From Allobosea sp. Tri-44 (GTDB lineage Bacteria > Pseudomonadota > Alphaproteobacteria > Rhizobiales > Beijerinckiaceae): DNA of 64,000 nucleotides. This document shows positions 26,734-35,554 of this stretch, in pieces (position 1 is the first letter of the stretch; the number at the start of each line of letters is the position of its first letter). The notes under the pieces are model-generated. The model searched no databases. It had not been told where the DNA came from and was given only the letters and a program-made list of their open reading frames with translations. Made by a program: the position numbers and the translations under genes. Location of the stretch: contig NZ_NBDP01000003.1 of NCBI RefSeq assembly GCF_004123845.1, positions 186,001-250,000 on the forward strand, given 5' to 3'.

Positions 26734-27483
26734 CTACTTGTCGGCAGGCTCATAAGGCGGGCGGGGAATCGCCATGTGGGCGGCACGGAGCGCCGCTGAC
26801 CAGCGCTCGCGCAGATCGTGGAAATAGGGTTCGCCGGCCTCGATCCGACGATTGAGCTCGGGGCCGGCGGCGTCGCGCCGGAGCACGATCAGATCGATCG
26901 GCAGGCCGACGCCGAGATTGGAGCGCATGGTCGAATCCATCGAGATCAGGCCAACCTTGAGCGCATCGTAGAGATGGCTCTTGAAGGTGACGGCGCGATC
27001 GAGGATCGGCTTGCCGTACTTGTGCTCGCCGATCTGCAGGAAGGGTGCATCCATGCCGCATTCGATGAAGTTGCCGGCCGAGTAGATCATGAAGAGCCGC
27101 ATGGGCTGGCCCTGGATCTGGCCGCCGAACAGAAACGACATGTCGAATTTGACGCCTGCATCGCGCAGCGCCTCGCCGTCGCTCTCGCGGACGGTGCGGA
27201 CAGCGCGGCCGACGAGCTGGGCGGCGCGGAACATGGAGGGGGCATTCTGCAGCGTCTCGGCCTCGCCCGTATCGAGATTGGGAATGCCCTCGTGCAGCAG
27301 GCTGACGACCGATTGGGTAACGGAGAGGTTACCTGCGGTGGCGAGCGCCATCGTCCGCTCGCCCGGCCAGGAGAAGACGTGCAGCTTGCGGAAGGTCGAG
27401 ATGTCGTCGAGCCCGGCATTGGTCCGGGTATCGGCGATCATCACGAGCCCGTCCTGGACGAGGATGCCGGCGCAATAGGTCAA
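26734..27483 (-). CDS. Anbu proteasome-homologue peptidase
   Basis: A 249-residue Ntn-hydrolase of the Anbu family, the bacterial relative of the 20S proteasome and HslV. A TTG at 27481-27483 places the conserved TYCAGILVQDGLVMIADTRTNAG directly after the initiator residue, so Thr2 can act as N-terminal nucleophile; longer in-frame starts would bury it. Later family features are 'FSWPGERTMALATAGNLSVTQ' and 'MSFLFGGQIQG'. It is the last gene of a four-gene operon with transglutaminase, alpha-E and ATP-grasp proteins, the known Anbu gene set. The physiological substrate is not established. Confidence 0.9.
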   Translation of the reverse strand: MTYCAGILVQDGLVMIADTRTNAGLDDISTFRKLHVFSWPGERTMALATAGNLSVTQSVVSLLHEGIPNLDTGEAETLQNAPSMFRAAQLVGRAVRTVRESDGEALRDAGVKFDMSFLFGGQIQGQPMRLFMIYSAGNFIECGMDAPFLQIGEHKYGKPILDRAVTFKSHLYDALKVGLISMDSTMRSNLGVGLPIDLIVLRRDAAGPELNRRIEAGEPYFHDLRERWSAALRAAHMAIPRPPYEPADK

Positions 27484-27562
27484 GATCGATCTCCGCAGCA
27501 CGCCGACACGGCGTGCGAGGCTGGTATCAGGCCGCCATGACAGCGGCAATGTGGTGCCGCTG

Positions 27563-28390
27563 CTATTGCCCCTGGAAACGCGGCTTGGCCGCCTGGGCGC
27601 TGACCTCGACGAGGAGGCTCTCGCCCTGGCCGCCGGTGCGGGCGCCGCGGACCGGGGCAGCATCGGCATAGTCGAGCCCGGTTGCGACGCGCACATGCGT
27701 GTCGATCGGGCAGAGGCCATTGGCGCTGTCGAAGCCGATCCAGCCATAATCGGGCAAATAGGCCTCGGCCCAGGCATGGGCGCCGTCGGCGTGGGGCAGA
27801 GTGTCCGATGCCGCAACATAGCCCGAGACGTAGCGCGCGGGGACCCCCAAAAGGCGGGCGCACGTCATGAAGACATGGGCGATGTCCTGCGGGATGCCTT
27901 CGCCGGCCTCTGCACAGGCCGCAGCACCGATACCGAGATGGTCGGCCGTCGGTACGCAGCGGATCTCGGTGTGAATCGTCTCCAGCAGTGAGTGCAGCTT
28001 TGTCAGATCGCTGCCGTCCCGGCCGGCGGCCTTGTCGGCGAGCGTGCGCAGCGGCTCGCTGCCTTGCGTCAGGCGGGTATCGCGCATGAAGACGTCGGGC
28101 GGCGCCTTCTCGGTCACGCCGCGGACAACGCCGGCGAGATCGATGGTCTCGACCAGTCCGTTGATCTCGATCGTGTAGCTCTCGATCGGTCCATCGGCGG
28201 TGAAGTCATGGACGATGTTGCCGAACGGATCCTGCCCGGCATGGAGCCGCCCGTCGATGCTGGGCGCGACGCGCCACGACATGACGTGCTGGCCGTCATG
28301 GTCGCGCGGCGTCAGCCGCAGCACCTGCCGCAGCTGCCGCACCGGCTCGGCATAGGAATAGGCGATGCTGTGGGAAATCCGGATCCGCAT
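27563..28390 (-). CDS. Transglutaminase-like protein (Anbu operon)
   Basis: A 275-residue cytoplasmic protein. The N-terminal ~90 residues are the bacterial transglutaminase N-domain ('HSIAYSYAEPVRQLRQVLRLTPRD'). The papain-like core follows, with a full triad: Cys177 in FMTCARLLGVPARYVSGY, His205 in GAHAWAEAYL and Asp221 in GWIGFDSANG. No signal peptide is seen. It lies 79 nt upstream of anbu and 41 nt downstream of the alpha-E gene, the canonical arrangement. Activity as amidase, peptidase or cross-linker is not distinguishable. Confidence 0.9.
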   Translation of the reverse strand: MRIRISHSIAYSYAEPVRQLRQVLRLTPRDHDGQHVMSWRVAPSIDGRLHAGQDPFGNIVHDFTADGPIESYTIEINGLVETIDLAGVVRGVTEKAPPDVFMRDTRLTQGSEPLRTLADKAAGRDGSDLTKLHSLLETIHTEIRCVPTADHLGIGAAACAEAGEGIPQDIAHVFMTCARLLGVPARYVSGYVAASDTLPHADGAHAWAEAYLPDYGWIGFDSANGLCPIDTHVRVATGLDYADAAPVRGARTGGQGESLLVEVSAQAAKPRFQGQ

Positions 28391-28431
28391 GCGGCGAGGA
28401 ATCCAAGGTCGGGAGCGGAAGGGAAGGCTTC

Positions 28432-29373
28432 TTACTGTAGATACTGCTCGACGATGACGTGTCCGAGGCGGTTGTTCTCGGTGATGAAGTCTTCGATGAA
28501 CTCGTGCAACCCGCGCTGGAACACCGCCTCGATCGGCGTATTGGCGAGATTGGTCAAGGTCTTGCGCGCCTGGCGCTGTGCCGGTCCGTGCCGGTTATAG
28601 GCGTCGCCGATCTGGTCGAGGAAGCGCGAGATGTTCTCGTAGCAGCTGGCCAGCGAGCGCGGCATGCGCCGGTTGAGGATCAGGAGGTCGGCGATCAGCA
28701 CCGGCTTCACGGCCTGGCGATAGACCCAGTGATAGGCGGTCAGCGCCGAGACCTCGCGCAGCATCGTGGTCCACTGGAAGTAGTCGAGCGAGCCGCCGAC
28801 CTGCTCGTTGTCGGGCAGCAGCACATGGTACTTCACGTCGAGGATGCGGGCGGTGTTGTCGGCCCGCTCGACATTCACGCCGAGCCGCGAGAACCAGTAG
28901 CCGTCGTCGCGCAGCATGGTCCGGTAGGCCGAGCCGTCGAAGGTCAGCGAGACATTCTTCACCCAGTCCAGGAAGCGGGCGAACTCCTCGCGATCCATGC
29001 GCTTGCGCTCGAAGCGCTGCAGTTCGAGCCAGGCGCCGTTGAGCGCGTCCCACATCTCAGAGGTCAGCGCGGTGCGCACCGCGCGGGCGTTGGAGCGGGC
29101 GAGCGCGAAGCAGTTGCGGATCGAGGTGGGGTTATCCGGGTTGAAGCTGAGGAAATCGCAGACATTGCGCTCGTTCGCCTCGCCATAGGCCTTGGCGAAG
29201 GTCTCCTCGCAGCCGGCGGTGGCGACGGCGCTCTGCCATTCGGTGCCGGCGCCGCCATAGGCTGAGGGCAGGTTGGTCAGGCGGGTCGTGGCATCGAGGA
29301 TGCGGGCGAGATACTCGGCCCGCTCCACATAGCGCGAGACCCAGTAGAGGCTGTCAGCGGTACGGGAAAGCAT
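28432..29373 (-). CDS. Alpha-E domain protein (Anbu operon)
   Basis: A 313-residue almost wholly helical protein of the alpha-E (DUF403) family, recognised by its start MLSRTADSLYWVSRYVERAE and by 'NFARSNARAVR'-like and 'SLTFDGSAYRTMLRDDGYWFSRLGVNVERADNTARILDVKYH' segments. The ATG at 29371-29373 is selected because homology begins there; a longer in-frame reading overlaps the upstream gene. The family always accompanies circularly permuted ATP-grasp and transglutaminase proteins and is thought to be part of a peptide-tag synthesis system. The molecular role is unproven. Confidence 0.9.
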   Translation of the reverse strand: MLSRTADSLYWVSRYVERAEYLARILDATTRLTNLPSAYGGAGTEWQSAVATAGCEETFAKAYGEANERNVCDFLSFNPDNPTSIRNCFALARSNARAVRTALTSEMWDALNGAWLELQRFERKRMDREEFARFLDWVKNVSLTFDGSAYRTMLRDDGYWFSRLGVNVERADNTARILDVKYHVLLPDNEQVGGSLDYFQWTTMLREVSALTAYHWVYRQAVKPVLIADLLILNRRMPRSLASCYENISRFLDQIGDAYNRHGPAQRQARKTLTNLANTPIEAVFQRGLHEFIEDFITENNRLGHVIVEQYLQ

Positions 29374-29458
29374 GATCAGGTCCGGTCTTCTGGCAAAATG
29401 CGGTTCGCGCGGGTGCTCGGACTGCGCACGGGGCTGGATCGAAGGCGCTCCCGCTCGC

Positions 29459-30874
29459 TCATGCATCGAGAACCCAGGTGTCCTTGGTGCCGCCACCCTG
29501 GCTGGAATTGACCACGAGCGAGCCTTCCTTGAGCGCCACGCGGGTCAGCCCGCCCGGCACGCAGGAGATGCCGTTGGCTCCCGAGAGCACGTAGGGCCGC
29601 AGGTCGACATGGCGCGGCGCCACGCCGGAGGCGACGAAGGTCGGACAGGTCGAGAGCGCCAGCGTCGGCTGGGCGATGAAGCCCTCGGGCTGCGCCTTCA
29701 GCTTCTTGCGGAAGGTGTCGATCTGCTGCTTGCTGGCATGCGGGCCGACCAGCATGCCATAGCCGCCGGAGCCGTTGACCTCCTTGACGACGAGCTTGTC
29801 GAGATTGTCGAGGACATAGGCGTTGGCCTCGCGCTCGCGGCAGCGATAGGTCGGCACGTTCTTCAGGATCGGCTCCTCGCCGGTGAAGAACTTCACAATC
29901 TCCGGCATGTAGCTGTAGACCGCCTTGTCGTCGGAGACGCCGGTGCCGACCGCGTTGGCCAGCGTGACGTTGCCGGCCTTGTAGGCGCCGATGATGCCGG
30001 GCACGCCGAGCACGGAATCGCTGCGGAAGACCAGCGGATCGATGAAGTCGTCGTCGATGCGCCGGTAGATCACGTCGACGCGCTTGGGACCTTGCGTCGT
30101 GCGCATGTAGACGACGTCGTCCTTGACCAGCAGGTCCGAGCCCTCGACCAGCTCGACGCCGAGCTTGTCGGCCAGGAACGAGTGCTCGTAGAAGGCCGAA
30201 TTGTACTGGCCGGGCGTCAACAGGCAGATCGTCGGGTCGGAAGAGGCGGTGCGCGGCGCGACGGAGCGCAATGTCGCCAGCAGCTGGTCGGGATAGTTGT
30301 CGACCGGGGCGACGCGATGGGTGGCGAAAAGCTCGGGGAAGAGCCGCAGCATCACCTCGCGGTTCTCCATCATGTAGGAGACGCCGGAGGGCGTGCGGGC
30401 ATTATCTTCCAGCACGTAGAAAGTGTCGGCATCGACGCGGACGATGTCGATGCCGGCGATATGGCAGTAGATGCCGTGCGGCACCTGGAAATCGACCATC
30501 TGCATCTGGTAGCAGGCGTTGCGATAGACCAGGTCCGGCGGGATGATCCCGGCCTTGAGGCATTCCTTCGGCCCGTAGACATCGGCCAGGAACATGTTGA
30601 GCGCGGTGACGCGCTGGCGCAGGCCCTTCTCCAGCTTGGTCCATTCCGGCTTGGTCAGCACGCGCGGGATGATGTCGAAGGGGATCAGGCGCTCGGTCGA
30701 TTCCTCGTCGCCATAGACGGCGAAGGTGATGCCGATGCGGCGGAAGAACAGCTCGGCCTGCGAGCGCCGCAGCGCCAGCATCTCGGGCGGCGCCTCCTTC
30801 AGCCAGCGGTCCAGCTCGCCATAGGCCGCCCGCAGGCCGCCTTCTCCACCCGTCATCTCATCGAATGCGACCAT
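29459..30874 (-). CDS. Circularly permuted ATP-grasp ligase (Anbu operon)
   Basis: A 471-residue member of the circularly permuted type 2 ATP-grasp family (DUF404/DUF407). Recognisable blocks are 'RRIGITFAVYGDEESTERLIPFDIIPRVL', 'GIDIVRVDADTFYVLEDNARTPSGVSYMMENR', 'DLLVKDDVVYMRTTQGPKRVDVIYRRIDDDFIDPL' and 'KEVNGSGGYGMLVGP'. These enzymes are predicted to join amino acids to a carrier peptide or protein using ATP. It is the promoter-proximal gene of the four-gene operon. The whole set is intact and in standard order. Confidence 0.9.
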   Translation of the reverse strand: MVAFDEMTGGEGGLRAAYGELDRWLKEAPPEMLALRRSQAELFFRRIGITFAVYGDEESTERLIPFDIIPRVLTKPEWTKLEKGLRQRVTALNMFLADVYGPKECLKAGIIPPDLVYRNACYQMQMVDFQVPHGIYCHIAGIDIVRVDADTFYVLEDNARTPSGVSYMMENREVMLRLFPELFATHRVAPVDNYPDQLLATLRSVAPRTASSDPTICLLTPGQYNSAFYEHSFLADKLGVELVEGSDLLVKDDVVYMRTTQGPKRVDVIYRRIDDDFIDPLVFRSDSVLGVPGIIGAYKAGNVTLANAVGTGVSDDKAVYSYMPEIVKFFTGEEPILKNVPTYRCREREANAYVLDNLDKLVVKEVNGSGGYGMLVGPHASKQQIDTFRKKLKAQPEGFIAQPTLALSTCPTFVASGVAPRHVDLRPYVLSGANGISCVPGGLTRVALKEGSLVVNSSQGGGTKDTWVLDA

Positions 30875-30980
30875 GCAGGCGTCTTCCCCTATTTCAGGTA
30901 GCCTATGCGCATTCGCTCGCCTTCGGAAAGAGGTCTGTTGCCAAGCACTTTGGCTAGGCTTGCCTGTTTCTTGGGCAGGG

Positions 30981-31601
30981 TCAGCTCGCCGCCGTCGAGA
31001 TCGGCGCGCGGATCGTTGCCGTGATCAGCGTCGCCAGCGTCGCGGCGGCCCGCCCTTCGTCGATATGGCCGCGCAATAATTCGAGTGAGATCGCCTCGGC
31101 CGCGCCGAGGATGGCGGTGCAGCGCAGGCTCAGCTCGTCCGCCGGCAGTTGGGCCGCGTGCGGGGTGAGGGCACCGCGCCAGATCCCGACATAGCGGGCG
31201 ACGAGCTCGCGCTGCACGGCTTCCATCGCCTCGCTGCCCTTCAGCGCCGCCGAGAGCGCGTACCACTCGGTCCCGACCTCGAGGGCGCAGCTCATATAGG
31301 CTGCGGCGATCGTCGCGGCGATCGCGCCCAGCCGTCCGTCCGTCGCCTTGAGCGTATCGACGAGCAGGGCCGTCTGCTTGTCGTCGATGCGCCGGAAGAG
31401 CGCGATCATCAGCACCTCGCGGGTGCCGAAATGATCATAGGCGACCGGCTTGGTGACGCCGGCGCGCTCGGCGACGCGCGCCAGCGTCAGGGCCTCGGTG
31501 CCTTCCTCGCGCACCATCACCTGAGCGCAGTCGAGCAATTGCTCACGGCGCTCCTGCTTCGGCAGCTTGCGGGCTGATGCGGCGGCGAAAGTGGGTGGCA
31601 T
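30981..31601 (-). CDS. TetR/AcrR-family repressor
   Basis: A 206-residue regulator. The DNA-binding domain covers residues about 14-60: 'RREQLLDCAQVMVREEGTEALTLARVAERAGVTKPVAYDHFGTREVLMIALF', with the recognition helix around TKPVAYDHF. The C-terminal ligand domain is helical and unassigned. It is divergent from the two saccharopine-dehydrogenase-like genes; the intergenic region holds a strong promoter-like pair and an 11-bp palindrome. Control of its neighbours and of itself is inferred. Confidence 0.88.
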   Translation of the reverse strand: MPPTFAAASARKLPKQERREQLLDCAQVMVREEGTEALTLARVAERAGVTKPVAYDHFGTREVLMIALFRRIDDKQTALLVDTLKATDGRLGAIAATIAAAYMSCALEVGTEWYALSAALKGSEAMEAVQRELVARYVGIWRGALTPHAAQLPADELSLRCTAILGAAEAISLELLRGHIDEGRAAATLATLITATIRAPISTAAS

Positions 31602-31630
31602 GTCGATTCAAGTTTCCCGGCGAAGGCCGC

Positions 31631-31686
31631 TTGACAAAAGGGAAAACGCATTCCTACTTAAAGTAACTTACTATTAGAAGGAATGC
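31631..31686 (+). promoter_or_regulatory. Promoter with TetR-type operator
   Basis: A rightward promoter-like pair TTGACA (31631-31636) and TACTTA (31655-31660), spaced 18 bp. Directly after it is the palindrome AGTAACTTACT (31662-31672). A wider inverted repeat GCATTCCT (31648-31655) and AGGAATGC (31679-31686) brackets both. The layout fits a repressor site blocking RNA polymerase, probably for the adjacent TetR protein. Confidence 0.55.
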
Positions 31687-31725
31687 TAGCCCTTCAGTGG
31701 CCGACCTCGGCCAGGAGACTATCAG

Positions 31726-32741
31726 ATGCCCAGCATAGAACATCCCGTCCTCGTCATCGGCGGCTCCGGCGTCGTCGGCGCACAGGCAGCAGCAGCGATC
31801 CGCCGCCTGCATCCCAGCCTGCCGGTGACGATCGCCGGTCGCGACCTCGCCAAGGCGCAGGCAGTCGCCGGCAAGCTCGGCGTCGAGGCGCTTGCCGCCG
31901 ACCTCTCCAGACCCGATCTCGGGCTGCCGCAAGAGGCGCGCTTCAGCGCCGTCATCGTCTTCGTCAAGGACGACTGGAGCCATGCGCTGCGCTTCGCCCA
32001 GCGTCAGGCATCCCGCATCTCAGCGTCTCCAGCGGCGCCTTCGAGATCGGTATCGAAGCCGCCGGCTTCATCCATGCGCCGCAAGCAGCACCGGTCGTGC
32101 TCGCGAGCCAGTGGCTCGCCGGCGCGGCACTGTTTCCGACGCTGGACTACGCCAAGGCGTTCCGGGCCGTCGAGACGATCCATGTCGGCGTGCTGCTCGA
32201 CGAGGAGGACATGGGCGGGCAGGCGGCGCTGGCCGATTATGAGCGCATCACGCAGTCGGGCTCGGCGACGTTGACGCTGAAGGGCGGCCGCTTTGCCTGG
32301 ATCGCGGGCGATGAGGCCAAGGCGCGCTATCGCAGTGTCGACGGCGTCGAGCTTGCGGCAACCGCCTACGGCCCGCTCGATATCCTCAGCCTCGCCACCG
32401 TGACCGATGCGAAGAATATCCGCTTCGACCTTGCTTTCGATGTCTCGGCCAGCCGCCGGCGCGGCGAACCATTCTCGACCGAGAGCGTGATTTCGATCGA
32501 GGGCGTGCTGCACTCCGGCGAACGCGCCACGCGCAGCTACGAGGTCGTGCATCCGCAGGGGCAGGCGCCGCTGACGGCACTCGGCGTTGCACTTGCAACC
32601 GAACGCGCGCTCGGGCTCGCCGGTGGCGAGGCGCTGAAGCCTGGCCTCTACTTCCCTGATGGGGTCATCGACCCGGCCTATTACGTCGGGCGGATGAAGG
32701 AATTCGGCGCGGTCTTCACGGAGGCCGAGGCCAATGGCTGA
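31726..32741 (+). pseudogene. Saccharopine dehydrogenase-like gene with -1 frameshift
   Basis: Codons 1 to about 94 encode a Rossmann NAD(P)-binding start ('VLVIGGSGVVGAQAAAAIRRLHPSLPVTIAGRD'), then the frame ends in unrelated sequence. The rest of the protein continues in the -1 frame from about 32007 ('GIPHLSVSSGAFEIGIEAAGFIHAPQ') to the stop at 32739-32741. Adding one G in the GTCAGGCATCC run at 32003-32013 would restore a full-length reading of about 338 residues, equal to the paralogue that follows. It could be a real mutation or a base-calling error. Functionally it is a saccharopine-dehydrogenase-like oxidoreductase of unknown substrate. Confidence 0.8.
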
Positions 32742-33741
32742 TCCCGCTTTCGGGCCCGTCCTCATTCTGGGCGGCTATGGCAGCGTCGGCTCGCGTACGG
32801 CGCGCGCCTTGCGCCAGCTCCATCCCGAGCTGCCGCTGGTGATTGCTGGCCGCGACGTGGCCAAGGCGCAGGCGCTGGCCGCGGAACTCGGCCATGCCAG
32901 CACCGAGCCGCTTGATCTCGATCGCGACGATCTCGGCCTGCCGGCCGACCTCAAGCCCGCGGTCGTGCTGATGGCGGTGCGTGACCTCTCGCTGCGCACG
33001 CAGAGCTGGGCGGCGGCGCAGGGTGCGGCCTATATCGCGCTGTCTGATGGCGTCTTCGAGGTCGGGCCGGCGATCGCCGGATTCATCCGTCAGCCCGAAG
33101 CAGCGCCGGTCGTGCTGCTCGGGCACAGCATGGGGGCGGTGCCGGCGCTCGCGGCGCTGCATGCCGCGGGTGAGTTCGAGCGCATCGATGCGATCGAGGT
33201 CGGCCTCGTCTTCGATCCTGCCGATCCGCTGGGCGCAGCCTCGCAGCAGGACATGGACCGCATCGGCGCGATCGGTCCGGCGCCGCTGGTCAAGTCCGAG
33301 GGACTGTGGCGCTGGATCTCGGCGCCGCAGACGCAGCGCAGCTTTACCGGTGTCGATGGCCGCACGCATCAGGGCGCGACCGTTGGTCTGGTCGATGTCT
33401 TCAGCCTGTCGGCGAGCAAGGCGGGAAGCGTCCGCGTCGACTTCGCCGAGGGGCAAACGGCGAGCACCTTGCGCGGCGAGAAGCCCTCGCATGAGGTGAT
33501 CATCGAGATCGCTGGCAAGCGCCGCGACGGCCGCCAGGGCCGCTTCCGCTGGGAGCTGGTCGATCCGGATGGCTATGCCGCGCTCAGCGCCAAGGGCATC
33601 GCCGTGGTGATCGAGGGCCTGTTCGGGCTTGCCGGCAAGGAACGGCCGACAGCGGGGTTGCATCTGCCGGAGACGCTGGTCGAGACCGGCCATCTGATGC
33701 GGCGGCTCGCTGGTTTCGGCATCGTGCTGCGGGAGGTGTGA
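32734..33741 (+). CDS. Saccharopine dehydrogenase-like NAD(P) oxidoreductase
   Basis: A 335-residue protein with an N-terminal Rossmann fold: 'VLILGGYGSVGSRTARALRQLHPELPLVIAGRDVAKAQALAAELG', where GGYGSVGS at about residues 12-19 is the dinucleotide loop. It overlaps the end of the frameshifted upstream gene by 8 nt and matches it in most blocks (IAGRD.AKAQA, SDG/SSG.FE.G, the APVVL run), so the two are tandem paralogues. The family acts on lysine-type, polyamine or carbonyl substrates; none can be assigned here. Likely under the TetR-type operator upstream. Confidence 0.8.
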   Translation: MADPAFGPVLILGGYGSVGSRTARALRQLHPELPLVIAGRDVAKAQALAAELGHASTEPLDLDRDDLGLPADLKPAVVLMAVRDLSLRTQSWAAAQGAAYIALSDGVFEVGPAIAGFIRQPEAAPVVLLGHSMGAVPALAALHAAGEFERIDAIEVGLVFDPADPLGAASQQDMDRIGAIGPAPLVKSEGLWRWISAPQTQRSFTGVDGRTHQGATVGLVDVFSLSASKAGSVRVDFAEGQTASTLRGEKPSHEVIIEIAGKRRDGRQGRFRWELVDPDGYAALSAKGIAVVIEGLFGLAGKERPTAGLHLPETLVETGHLMRRLAGFGIVLREV

Positions 33742-33748
33742 TCAATTG

Positions 33749-33857
33749 CGTCATTCTCGGGCGGAGCGAAGCGCCGACCCGAGAATCTCAGGACGAGACG
33801 GCGCCATCCGGAGCCTCAATCGGCCTGAGATGGTCGGCTCAAGGCCGACCATGACGT
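33749..33857. repeat. Dispersed palindromic intergenic repeats
   Basis: Intergenic DNA after the oxidoreductase gene. The segment CATTCTCGGG against CCCGAGAATC forms a hairpin around GCGGAGCGAAGCGCCG, and GTCGGCTCAAGGCCGAC plus a terminal ATGACGTC make another. Such 'CATTCTCGGG...CCCGAGAAT' elements are dispersed between genes in related Rhizobiales; several copies elsewhere in the genome are expected. Confidence 0.65.
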
Positions 33858-33925
33858 CCGTAGCGCGTCTGCGCCAGGGCGTCAGATCAGGCCCGCTCGC
33901 AAGGCCCACGCGCGTGGTTGCCGCA

Positions 33926-34384
33926 TCAGAGAACCTCAAAAACCTCGTATTCGACGCCGCCCGGACAGCGGCCTCCCTTGGCGACGGCGACGATGCCGTT
34001 GAGCCAGGCATGCCTTGGTGCGGAGGTTTCGAAAGAGGGTGTCGTGCGAAGATAGTATTCGGAGGCGTCGACCGCCTCGCCGCGGGCCAGACGCTCGTCG
34101 ACGGCACGCGAGGCTCGCCTGATGCCACGATAGGTCATCAGAATCAGGCCCCCGTCGTCGGCGACAAGAAGGAGTCTGACGTCCTGTTGAAATGTCCCGT
34201 CGGCGCGGGCGAGCAGGAGATCGGAGCCGATCAGCGGCGATACTGATCCCTTCAGGCGCTCTCCTTCGAAGATGCCGCCTGAAACAGCAAAAATGCGGCG
34301 ACCGCCGGCTGGCGTCTGCCCCAGATCCAGCGTTGGATGCAGCGAGAGCAAAAGTGTAAACAATGGGCGCGATTGCAGGGACAA
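33926..34384 (-). CDS. DUF3237 family protein
   Basis: A 152-residue protein matching the DUF3237 family: 'PLFTLLLSLHPTLDLGQTPAGGRRIFAVSGGIFEGERLKGSVSPLIGSDLLLARADGTFQQDVRLLLVADDGGLILMTYRGI' and the closing 'FETSAPRHAWLNGIVAVAKGG'. The family forms a small beta-barrel of unproven function, often near aromatic or steroid catabolic genes. It is divergent from a LysR regulator, with 91 nt between the start codons; the usual inference is that the regulator controls it. Confidence 0.85.
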   Translation of the reverse strand: MSLQSRPLFTLLLSLHPTLDLGQTPAGGRRIFAVSGGIFEGERLKGSVSPLIGSDLLLARADGTFQQDVRLLLVADDGGLILMTYRGIRRASRAVDERLARGEAVDASEYYLRTTPSFETSAPRHAWLNGIVAVAKGGRCPGGVEYEVFEVL

Positions 34385-34475
34385 TGCCTGTCTCCTCTGT
34401 GTCAGGCGACCGTAAACAGGCGTGCTTTCGCCTCAAAACGCGCTTTGCTTGTCGTCACCACAAGAGAAACTGATC

Positions 34476-35369
34476 ATGAGACCGTCGCTGGAATCTCTGC
34501 GCGTCTTGGAAGCATGCGTCTCGGCCGGCAGTTTCGCGCGCGCTGCCGAACGCCTGTTCCTGACGCCCGCGGCGGTCAGCCTGCGCATTCGCACGCTGGA
34601 GGCCGAGCTCGATCAGGCACTCTTCGTGCGCGCCGGTCGGCGGGTGGTCCCGACGGCGGCCGCATCGGTTCTGGCCGGGCGGATCCGCGACGCGTTGGCC
34701 GGGATCGCCGGGGCGGTCGACGAGTTTCGGTCCGCCATCCCTCCGCTCCGGCTTACGGCGCCGCCGACATTCGCATCGCGCTGGCTTGCGCCGCGGCTGG
34801 CGCGCTACCCAGCACCTGGCGCCGGTCTGGTCGAACTCGACGTTTCGTCGGAGATGCGCGATCCGCACACGTTCGACGTTGCGATAAGGACGGGCCGCGG
34901 CGGCTGGCGCGGGCTTGAGGAATTTCGGCTCGCTCCCGTTGAAGTAACGCCGATGCTGGCGCCCTCGCTGCTCGGCGGGCGAATGCTGTCGGAGCCCGGA
35001 GAACTGGCCGATTTCGAACTCCTGCCGCACCCCGACTGGCAGCGCTGGTTTGAGGAAGCTCAATGCAGAGCTTCCGGGCGTCTGCGCTTTGTCGCAGTCG
35101 ACTACCCGACGCATGAGTTGGATGCCAATGCCGCATTGGCAGGCGCGGGTGTGGCGCTGTTGTCGCCCTCGTTGTTTCGACCGCTTCTGACCGACGGCCG
35201 GCTGATCGCACCGTTCTCATGCGTCCTGAGCGGCCCGGCATGGCATTTCGCACTGGTGCGCGCCGATGACGCTCGCCAGGCGCCGCGACATCTCTGCGCA
35301 TGGCTTTGCGAGCAGGCACGCGCAAGCGCGATGTTGCCGGCGAGCGCCGGCGCGCTGTCCTCGCGATAA
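34476..35369 (+). CDS. LysR-family transcriptional regulator
   Basis: A 297-residue LysR regulator. The N-terminal winged helix-turn-helix reads 'SLESLRVLEACVSAGSFARAAERLFLTPAAVSLRIRTLEAELDQALFVRAGRRVVPTAAA', followed by the periplasmic-binding-like effector domain ('FDVAIRTGRGGWRGL', 'LDANAALAGAGVALLSPSLF'), in the GcvA-like style. The ATG at 34476 gives the standard N-terminus; an in-frame upstream start would add 18 unmatched residues. It is divergent from the DUF3237 gene. Its 3' end directly abuts a decayed radC fragment on the other strand. Confidence 0.9.
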   Translation: MRPSLESLRVLEACVSAGSFARAAERLFLTPAAVSLRIRTLEAELDQALFVRAGRRVVPTAAASVLAGRIRDALAGIAGAVDEFRSAIPPLRLTAPPTFASRWLAPRLARYPAPGAGLVELDVSSEMRDPHTFDVAIRTGRGGWRGLEEFRLAPVEVTPMLAPSLLGGRMLSEPGELADFELLPHPDWQRWFEEAQCRASGRLRFVAVDYPTHELDANAALAGAGVALLSPSLFRPLLTDGRLIAPFSCVLSGPAWHFALVRADDARQAPRHLCAWLCEQARASAMLPASAGALSSR

Positions 35370-35383
35370 TGGCGTATCGGTCG

Positions 35384-35554
35384 GATCAGCCCCAGACCCT
35401 TGAAGCTGGCATGGCCGTCGCGGCCGACGATGATGTGGTCGTGGATGGCGGTGCCGAGCGGCTTGGCGATATCGATCAGCTCGCGGGTCATCCGCATGTC
35501 GGCGCCTGACGGCGTCGAGTCGCCCGAGGGGTCGTTGTGGATCAGCATACTCAA
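35384..35554 (-). pseudogene. RadC C-terminal fragment
   Basis: The minus strand encodes about 57 residues that match only the end of RadC/MPN-type proteins: 'LIHNDPSGDSTPSGADMRMTRELIDIAKPLGTAIHDHIIVGRDGHASFKGLGLI'. The N-terminal two thirds are missing, the metal-binding HNHPSGD has become HNDPSGD, and no stop follows the natural C-terminus, so the frame runs on into the LysR gene. RadC-like genes often travel with genomic islands. It marks a recombination scar at the edge of AT-rich DNA. Confidence 0.8.

Noticed and set aside
27484..27819. Longer N-terminus for the Anbu peptidase
   Set aside because: It overlaps the transglutaminase gene and would hide the N-terminal nucleophile Thr.
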